From: an uncultured Catenibacterium sp.
GTDB taxonomy: Bacteria; Bacillota_I; Bacilli_A; Erysipelotrichales; Coprobacillaceae
DNA: 5,814 nucleotides
Direction: 5' to 3'
NCBI GenBank assembly: GCA_900764725.1
Contig: CAAFPB010000555.1
Coordinates: 1-5,814, forward strand
Shown here: piece after piece, positions 1 through 5,814 of the stretch
Layout: each line of letters starts with the position of its first letter
How positions within the stretch are numbered: the first letter of the stretch is position 1
Position numbers and translations under genes: made by a program
Notes under the pieces: generated by a model
What the model was told of the DNA's origin: nothing
Seen by the model: only the letters and a program-made list of their open reading frames with translations
The model's database searches: none

Positions 1-10
1 AATTTCCTCA

Positions 11-38
11 TTAGTGAATCTTTTAACCATAGTATAAT
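11..38 (+). promoter_or_regulatory. Possible weak promoter for the YibE/F gene
   Basis: A perfect -10 box, TATAAT, lies at 33-38, with a poor -35 candidate (TTAGTG, 11-16) 16 bases upstream. A transcript would start near 45 and give a leader of about 27 bases before the GTG at 72. Only the -10 is convincing. The region is AT-rich, so a chance match is possible, and the true promoter could lie left of the window. Confidence 0.3.
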
Positions 39-53
39 TTCAACAACGAAAAT

Positions 54-80
54 AAAAAAAGATACCCACAAGTGAGTATC
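54..80 (-). terminator. Rho-independent terminator reading leftward, overlapping the YibE/F start
   Basis: Positions 61-68 and 73-80 form an inverted repeat around a CAAG loop. On the minus strand the hairpin is followed directly by seven Ts (complement of 54-60). The pair 66/75 is a C-A mismatch in plus-strand RNA but a G-U wobble in minus-strand RNA, which favours minus-strand function. It would stop leftward transcription, but no minus-strand gene lies immediately to its right. It may protect sequences left of the window from antisense read-through across the membrane-protein gene. Confidence 0.55.
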
Positions 81-1208
81 ACAACTGTCAGGTTGTTGTC
101 CTCCTTATGGGTACCATTTTATACACTAGGTGTTTATTTTTTCCAATCATATGTTTATAGTCCTGCGACTATCTCAAATGCATCTTCGTTACATTATAGT
201 AAAGCACGTGTAATTCGTGTAATAGATGATCAATCTAAACAGGATGCAACTACTAATAGATATTATGGTGTACAAAGCTTATATGTAGAATTATTAGAAG
301 GATCTTTTGAAGATAAGAAAGTATATATTGATAACTACCTTTCTACAACACATAATGTTCGCTTGCAGTCTGGTGATAAGTTTATTGCCTGTATCGATAA
401 TCCAAAATCGGAGAATAGTCTTATTACTGTCTATAACTATTACCGTACACCTTATATTTATGCTTTTGTAGGCTTGTTGTTGATTATTGTATTCTTAATA
501 GGACGTTCTAAAGGAATACGTACAATCATCAGTTTAGGTTTTACATTGTTTGCGATTATAGGATTATTGCTTCCGCTCATATTCAGTGGATATTCCCCTA
601 TCCTTTCTACACTAGCAATCGTTATTCTCACAACAGGATATTCACTCTTTATGATTAATGGAGCTTCTATTAAAACGATAGTTGCCGTTATTGCAACATC
701 TCTCGGTGTTCTTATTGCTGGATTGTCTTTCTTATCACTCAGTCACTTGATTCATATATCTGGCTTTAATACCGACCAGGCGGAAGCCCTTATTCTGATC
801 TCACAGCAGACACATCTTAATATCAGCGATATATTGTTCTCAGGAATACTTATATCAGGACTTGGTGCTGTCATGGATGTAGGAATGTCTCTTGCCTCTT
901 CCTTGTATGAAGTACATACCCTTAACCCCTCTTTAACAAAAAAACAACTCTTCATCTCAGGACTTAATATTGGAAAAGATATGATTGGTACGATGTGTAA
1001 TACTTTAATACTTGCCTTTACTGGTAGTTCTATGACCATCTTACTCGCATTTCTTGCTTATCAAATTCAATACCCTCAATTAATGAATTCTGATTTTATT
1101 GCGATAGAGATGTCACAGGGTATTACCGGTACTCTTGGTATTGTATTAACTATACCTATTAGTGCACTGTTATGTAGTTTGTTATATAAAAAAGAAAGAG
1201 GCAGCTAA
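72..1208 (+). CDS. YibE/F family multipass membrane protein
   Basis: This 378-residue protein resembles the YibE/F family, whose function is not established. Residues 10-25 look like an N-terminal anchor segment. Residues about 40-125 are a polar, probably extracytoplasmic, beta-rich domain with the family's basic-strand and 'SGDKF' features. From residue 127 on there are about seven hydrophobic segments (near 127-144, 150-172, 176-195, 202-226, 252-275, 306-330 and 352-371). Family-like signatures are [16 protein letters not shown] (265-280) and [20 protein letters not shown] (297-316). Length is typical for a YibE-type member. YibE and YibF are often adjacent genes, but no second copy follows here; the next gene is convergent. 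The GTG start at 72 has no clear Shine-Dalgarno and sits inside a hairpin. An in-frame TAG at 30-32 limits extension, and the TTG codons at 93 and 96 are alternatives. The family call is firm; the start is uncertain. Confidence 0.87.
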   Translation: MSITTVRLLSSLWVPFYTLGVYFFQSYVYSPATISNASSLHYSKARVIRVIDDQSKQDATTNRYYGVQSLYVELLEGSFEDKKVYIDNYLSTTHNVRLQSGDKFIACIDNPKSENSLITVYNYYRTPYIYAFVGLLLIIVFLIGRSKGIRTIISLGFTLFAIIGLLLPLIFSGYSPILSTLAIVILTTGYSLFMINGASIKTIVAVIATSLGVLIAGLSFLSLSHLIHISGFNTDQAEALILISQQTHLNISDILFSGILISGLGAVMDVGMSLASSLYEVHTLNPSLTKKQLFISGLNIGKDMIGTMCNTLILAFTGSSMTILLAFLAYQIQYPQLMNSDFIAIEMSQGITGTLGIVLTIPISALLCSLLYKKERGS

Positions 1209-1216
1209 GCTGCCTC
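1188..1216 (-). terminator. Terminator of the GH63-like hydrolase gene
   Basis: An 8-base-pair GC-rich stem (1198-1205 with 1209-1216) surrounds a 3-base loop. Read on the minus strand it is followed by CTTTCTTTTTT-like sequence, a good intrinsic terminator about 36 bases past the hydrolase stop. The loop is the TAA stop codon of the convergent YibE/F gene, so the terminator is embedded in the end of that reading frame. Confidence 0.75.
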
Positions 1217-1217
1217 C

Positions 1218-1246
1218 AAGGATCCTCGTTTTGGGGATCTTTTTTT
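1218..1246 (+). terminator. Terminator of the YibE/F gene
   Basis: The stem 1221-1227 (GATCCTC) pairs with 1233-1239 (GGGGATC) around a GTTTT loop, and flanking A-T and G-T pairs extend it. A run of seven Ts (1240-1246) follows on the plus strand. It begins ten bases after the YibE/F stop codon, as expected for a strong intrinsic terminator of that transcript. Confidence 0.85.
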
Positions 1247-1251
1247 AATTA

Positions 1252-4122
<2,871 letters not shown>

Positions 4123-4174
4123 TCAGTCTATTTTTATGACGCGCGCTTTTCAGAAAAAAAGGATATAACATAAA

Positions 4175-4194
4175 CAAATAAGGTGCGTTATTTG
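4175..4194. repeat. Inverted repeat in the hydrolase leader
   Basis: CAAATAA (4175-4181) and TTATTTG (4188-4194) form a perfect 7-base inverted repeat with a 6-base loop, inside the predicted 5' untranslated leader of the hydrolase mRNA. The A/T-only stem core would be weak as RNA and no T-tract follows directly, so it is not a good terminator. It could be a protein-binding site or chance. Confidence 0.3.
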
Positions 4195-4239
4195 AATTCA
4201 TTATGTCCCTTGTTGACTCCGTCCGTCTTTTACAACCCT

Positions 4240-4268
4240 AGTATATGATTGAAAGCGATTACCGTCAA
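4240..4268 (-). promoter_or_regulatory. Main promoter of the GH63-like hydrolase gene
   Basis: On the minus strand the -35 box TTGACG (complement of 4263-4268) and the -10 box TATACT (complement of 4240-4245) are separated by exactly 17 bases, a near-consensus sigma-A-type promoter. Transcription should start near 4233, leaving a leader of about 150 bases before the ATG at 4083. The sequence just upstream is A/T-rich, as in UP-type elements. Confidence 0.8.
4250..4263. promoter_or_regulatory. cre-like site (CcpA catabolite repression) within the hydrolase promoter
   Basis: TGAAAGCGATTACC matches 13 of 14 positions of the Bacillus cre consensus TGWAANCGNTNWCA; only the final base differs. It fills the spacer and touches the -35 box, so a bound CcpA-HPr(Ser-P) complex would block RNA polymerase. 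Known biology of such sites predicts repression by preferred sugars. A different LacI/GalR-family regulator could recognise the same kind of half-palindrome with its central CG. Confidence 0.68.
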
Positions 4269-4418
4269 CCAATTGTTTTGATTTCTATACAAGATTAAAA
4301 ATAATTGTATTCATTGGTATAAATCAACACATATTTGTTTTATTTCCATTTTATTTTTATCTTTTTCATTATTATTTTGCTCTTTATTTAAGTGTGTTAG
4401 GTATATGCAGTTTAAAAG

Positions 4419-4448
4419 TATGGTACTTATAAATATGTTTGTACCATA
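4419..4448. repeat. Perfect 8-base inverted repeat in intergenic DNA
   Basis: TATGGTAC (4419-4426) is mirrored by GTACCATA (4441-4448) across a 14-base A/T-rich spacer. No T-tract follows on either strand, so it is not an intrinsic terminator. The arms could form an operator or a cruciform, but no function can be assigned. Confidence 0.35.
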
Positions 4449-4563
4449 TGTATTTTAATACTGTTTTAACTGTATATTACGCATTCGCCTAAGTATTATT
4501 CATTATTTTTATCATTAACATAAAAGCAGTAATTTTTATATTTGTATTTATGACATTTTCACA

Positions 4564-4581
4564 GAGTATATTTTTATACTC
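4564..4581. repeat. Palindrome just downstream of the distal promoter candidate
   Basis: GAGTATA and TATACTC flank a TTTT centre, giving a perfect 7-base inverted repeat. It begins about 20 bases downstream (minus sense) of the -10 box at 4601-4606, where a repressor could block a transcript. The symmetry is clean, but the A/T-rich context raises the chance of coincidence. Confidence 0.35.
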
Positions 4582-4600
4582 AAACATTATAATTGTTCAT

Positions 4601-4628
4601 ATTATAGTACAATATGCGAAAATCGCAA
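4601..4628 (-). promoter_or_regulatory. Possible distal minus-strand promoter
   Basis: A perfect minus-strand TATAAT (complement of 4601-4606) lies 16 bases from a partial -35, TTGCGA (complement of 4623-4628, four of six consensus bases). The -35 box overlaps two small inverted repeats: GCGA-AAA-TCGC (4616-4626) and CGCAAATATA with TATATTTTGCG (4624-4648, one bulged base). It could drive a second hydrolase transcript with a leader of about 500 bases, or an unrecognised small RNA. Confidence 0.4.
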
Positions 4629-4735
4629 ATATAACCCTATATTTTGCGTTTAAGACAAATTAAAACAACGCAAATCATTGATTGTAATATCTATTCGATA
4701 AATGATTCAAACAATGAAATTTAATTTCTGTTAAT

Positions 4736-4759
4736 AAAACACATACAAGTGTATGTGTT
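4736..4759 (-). terminator. Terminator of the hicAB transcript
   Basis: AACACATAC (4738-4746) pairs with GTATGTGTT (4751-4759) around a 4-base loop, a 9-base-pair stem. On the minus strand the hairpin merges into TTTTATTAA, a moderate U-rich tail. It begins 14 bases past the hicB stop codon, which fits the end of that operon. The stem is fairly A/T-rich, so termination may be incomplete. Confidence 0.65.
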
Positions 4760-4773
4760 CATGTGATTATGGT

Positions 4774-5136
4774 CTATTTTGATAGTAATGCATCATTTCT
4801 TGATAAGAGATAGACGCAATATTGGTTCATGCTGATTCCTTCTTTTCTAGCATGTAAGGCAAGACTTCTATGTAATGTCTTAGGTATTCTTAGTTTGAAT
4901 TGTCCAGAATAGTCTTCAATACTATCTGGTTCATTGATTTCAATACCTTCTTCTAATGCAGCTTCAATCCATGCTTTCTTCGCATCCTTTGCGTTATGAA
5001 TTGCATCTTCTATTGTTTCTCCACAAGTGATACAACCTGGAAGATCTGGATAAGAAACTACAAATCCACCTTCTTCTTGATCTTCTACTATTTCTAAACG
5101 ATAAGGTAAAGCCATATAATCATTGAGTGTTTTCAT
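4774..5136 (-). CDS. hicB: HicB family antitoxin
   Basis: This 120-residue protein has the standard two-part HicB layout. Residues about 11-69 form the degenerate RNase H-like domain that binds and neutralises HicA, with the hallmarks GGFVVSYPDLPGCITCGET and AIHNAKDAKKAWIEAALEEG. Residues about 78-113 form a ribbon-helix-helix DNA-binding domain (GQFKLRIPKTLHRSLALHA, then ISMNQYCVYLLSR), which in the family represses the operon's own promoter. The ATG overlaps the hicA TGA by four bases (ATGA), typical translational coupling, and GAGG (5147-5150) lies 10 bases upstream. The gene appears intact although its partner toxin carries a premature stop. It may remain as a repressor, as protection against related toxins, or as a recent leftover. 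Confidence 0.94.
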   Translation of the reverse strand: MKTLNDYMALPYRLEIVEDQEEGGFVVSYPDLPGCITCGETIEDAIHNAKDAKKAWIEAALEEGIEINEPDSIEDYSGQFKLRIPKTLHRSLALHARKEGISMNQYCVYLLSRNDALLSK

Positions 5137-5378
5137 TGTTTTTTTTCCTCTTTTTCTATAATTGATCTTACCATTTCTACATAAACTCTTTTTATTGGTT
5201 CATGTTTAGGAATTGTAATAGGCATACATCCTTTCTTTCTGAAAGTATAATGACTACTTCCACCTTTAGGGTTATTCATTACTTATCCATAACTCTCCAA
5301 TACTTTTTTCAATTCAGAAAAACGTAACTCTTTAGATAAAATACGAATCTTCAAAATTAGTTTATCCCATTTTGACAT
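5133..5378 (-). pseudogene. hicA: hicA toxin gene interrupted by an in-frame stop
   Basis: Read from the ATG at 5378, the frame encodes 31 residues beginning MSKWDKL and ending KKVLESYG. It then meets TAA (5283-5285) and continues in the same frame for 49 further residues to a TGA that overlaps the hicB ATG. The second half has clear HicA features: GGSSHYTFRKKG with the expected catalytic His (codon 43), then MPITIPKHEPIKRVYVEMV. With the stop replaced by Tyr (one base change, TAT or TAC), the product would be a normal HicA of 81 residues. HicA is an mRNA-cleaving ribonuclease with a dsRBD-like fold. The ATG has GGAG (5388-5391) nine bases upstream. There is no frameshift or deletion, so the lesion is recent, a sequencing error, or suppressed. 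An ATG two codons after the stop (5277-5279) could allow re-initiation of a 48-residue C-terminal piece. Confidence 0.9.
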
Positions 5379-5398
5379 GCTTTATTTCTCCTATCCTC

Positions 5399-5428
5399 AT
5401 TCTATTATGGTATCGTATTTGGTGTCAA
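5399..5428 (-). promoter_or_regulatory. Promoter of the hicAB operon
   Basis: A consensus -35, TTGACA (complement of 5423-5428), is separated by 18 bases from TAGAAT (complement of 5399-5404), five of six -10 matches. A start near 5392 would leave a leader of roughly 14 bases, tight but enough to include part of the GGAG ribosome binding site. If transcription starts slightly upstream, the whole site is included. Confidence 0.62.
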
Positions 5429-5446
5429 CTATATTATTGATACACC
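5421..5446. promoter_or_regulatory. Candidate HicB operator over the -35 region
   Basis: GGTGTCAA (5421-5428) and TTGATACACC (5437-5446) form an imperfect palindrome, identical apart from two extra bases in one arm, and the left arm covers the hicAB -35 box. HicB ribbon-helix-helix proteins commonly autoregulate from such sites, so this is the best operator candidate. The assignment rests on position and symmetry only. Confidence 0.33.
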
Positions 5447-5464
5447 ACACACTCTCTTATACTC

Positions 5465-5493
5465 AAAAAAACCAGGATATTTCTTATATCCTG
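5465..5493 (-). terminator. Minus-strand terminator upstream of hicAB (proximal of two)
   Basis: CAGGATAT (5473-5480) pairs with ATATCCTG (5486-5493) around a TTCTT loop. On the minus strand it is followed by G and then seven Ts (complement of 5465-5471). It would stop leftward transcription arriving from the right before the hicAB promoter. Confidence 0.78.
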
Positions 5494-5501
5494 CTTAACT
5501 T

Positions 5502-5526
5502 AAAAAACCACCTGGGCTAGAGGTGG
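5502..5526 (-). terminator. Minus-strand terminator upstream of hicAB (distal of two)
   Basis: CCACCT (5508-5513) pairs with AGGTGG (5521-5526) across a 7-base loop. On the minus strand six Ts follow immediately (complement of 5502-5507). Lying only 14 bases from the next hairpin, it makes a tandem terminator pair. The gene they serve is not visible within the window. Confidence 0.72.
5504..5517. repeat. 14-base direct repeat, left copy
   Basis: AAAACCACCTGGGC is repeated exactly at 5783-5796 in the same orientation, 279 bases apart. This copy is part of the distal terminator hairpin. A third, partial relative, TATGGGCTAGA (5631-5641), shares GGGCTAGA with the sequence just after this copy. 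The repeat might mark the ends of a small mobile or decayed element, but no target duplication or transposase is visible. Confidence 0.5.
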
Positions 5527-5782
5527 CTCTCATATATGATATAAGCTTGGCAATGCTTGAGTTTGTTTTGTAACCAATATAGAAAGAAAGAGTAATATTG
5601 AAGAAAAACAAGGATGAATACAAGTAATTCTATGGGCTAGATAGATTGACTTATGTATTTAATATGCTTCACTTTACTTATATCAATGCAATTATACAAC
5701 ATAAAGTTATAAGAGAAAAATACTTATATAAATATTTCACCATTCAACTTTAGACTTCATTTATACCAATAAAATACCAAAC
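5527..5782. other. Region without a recognisable gene
   Basis: I see no reading frame with coding character on either strand here. The sequence is A/T-rich with short stop-interrupted frames. A weak minus-strand TATAAT (5688-5693) lacks a good -35 box. The region could be the 3' part of a transcript entering from the right, the source of a small RNA ending at the tandem terminators, or the remnant of an element bounded by the 14-base repeats. Confidence 0.5.
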
Positions 5783-5796
5783 AAAACCACCTGGGC
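5783..5796. repeat. 14-base direct repeat, right copy
   Basis: This is an exact copy of AAAACCACCTGGGC from 5504-5517. Here it is followed by CTATGGGTTTTT, so AAAACC can pair with GGTTTT (5802-5807). That stem is short with a long loop and is not a convincing terminator. The window ends 18 bases later, so flanking structure cannot be judged. Confidence 0.5.
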
Positions 5797-5814
5797 CTAT
5801 GGGTTTTTCGCCAC

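Noticed and set aside
752..1039. A 95-codon open frame on the minus strand inside the YibE/F gene
   Set aside because: It lies wholly antisense to a gene with clear membrane-protein coding character; its translation has no recognisable domain.
4213..4245. A plus-strand TTGACT with TATATG as a divergent promoter
   Set aside because: The spacing is about 23 bases, too long, and no plus-strand gene follows.
4405..4458. A 17-residue plus-strand open frame (MQFKSMVL...) in the intergenic region
   Set aside because: The AGG is only a few bases from the ATG, there is no promoter, and its length is expected by chance. It spans the palindrome at 4419-4448, which explains its sequence just as well.
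5133..5378. A frameshift as the cause of the hicA break
   Set aside because: Both halves read in the same frame from the ATG to the TGA; only one TAA codon interrupts them, so it is a nonsense change.
5504..5796. The repeated 14-base motif as part of a CRISPR array
   Set aside because: There are only two exact copies, 279 bases apart, with no regular spacers.
5750..5812. A minus-strand frame open to the right edge, ending in a TAA (GEKPIGPGGF...)
   Set aside because: Only 20 codons are visible, a second frame is also open over nearly the same bases, and it covers the repeated motif. It could be a gene's last codons, but this cannot be supported.

Overview
The window looks like AT-rich, low-GC Gram-positive (Bacillota) chromosome, most likely from a gut Firmicute of the Erysipelotrichia/Coprobacillaceae or Clostridia type. 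The grounds are AT-rich intergenic DNA, AGGAG-type ribosome binding sites, sigma-A-like promoters, a near-consensus CcpA cre site, T-tract terminators, and a cell-wall sorting signal of the NPKTG type. The taxonomic placement is an inference; no rRNA or other marker gene is present.

Layout, left to right. (1) 72-1208 (+): a YibE/F-family multipass membrane protein. Its 5' end overlaps a hairpin plus T-tract that would terminate minus-strand transcripts. (2) 1198-1246: two back-to-back terminators, one per strand, between the convergent membrane-protein gene and the next gene. (3) 1252-4083 (-): a 943-residue secreted, wall-anchored glycoside hydrolase. It has a signal peptide, a YgjK/GH63-like catalytic module, a FIVAR domain, an Asp/Asn/Lys-rich linker and an NPKTG sorting signal. 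Its promoter (TTGACG-17-TATACT, 4240-4268) carries the cre-like site between the -35 and -10 boxes, so carbon catabolite repression is the obvious expectation. (4) 4084-4773: a long, very AT-rich intergenic region with this promoter, a weaker upstream minus-strand promoter and several palindromes. (5) 4774-5378 (-): a hicAB toxin-antitoxin locus with its own promoter and terminator. The HicB antitoxin is intact, but HicA has an in-frame TAA at codon 32, so the toxin looks inactivated by a single nonsense change. (6) 5465-5814: two tandem minus-strand terminators that would insulate hicAB, then about 290 bases with no supportable gene. A 14-base motif from the second terminator recurs near the right edge.

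The genes do not form one pathway. The hydrolase is a regulated carbohydrate-scavenging enzyme on the cell surface, the YibE/F protein is an uncharacterised membrane protein, and hicAB is a separate, apparently decaying accessory module. The points most worth a second look are the broken toxin beside an intact antitoxin (with a possible re-start that would make the His-containing toxin half), the cre site inside the hydrolase promoter, and the unexplained terminator/repeat structures at both window edges. I did not find convincing evidence of a wholly new biological system.
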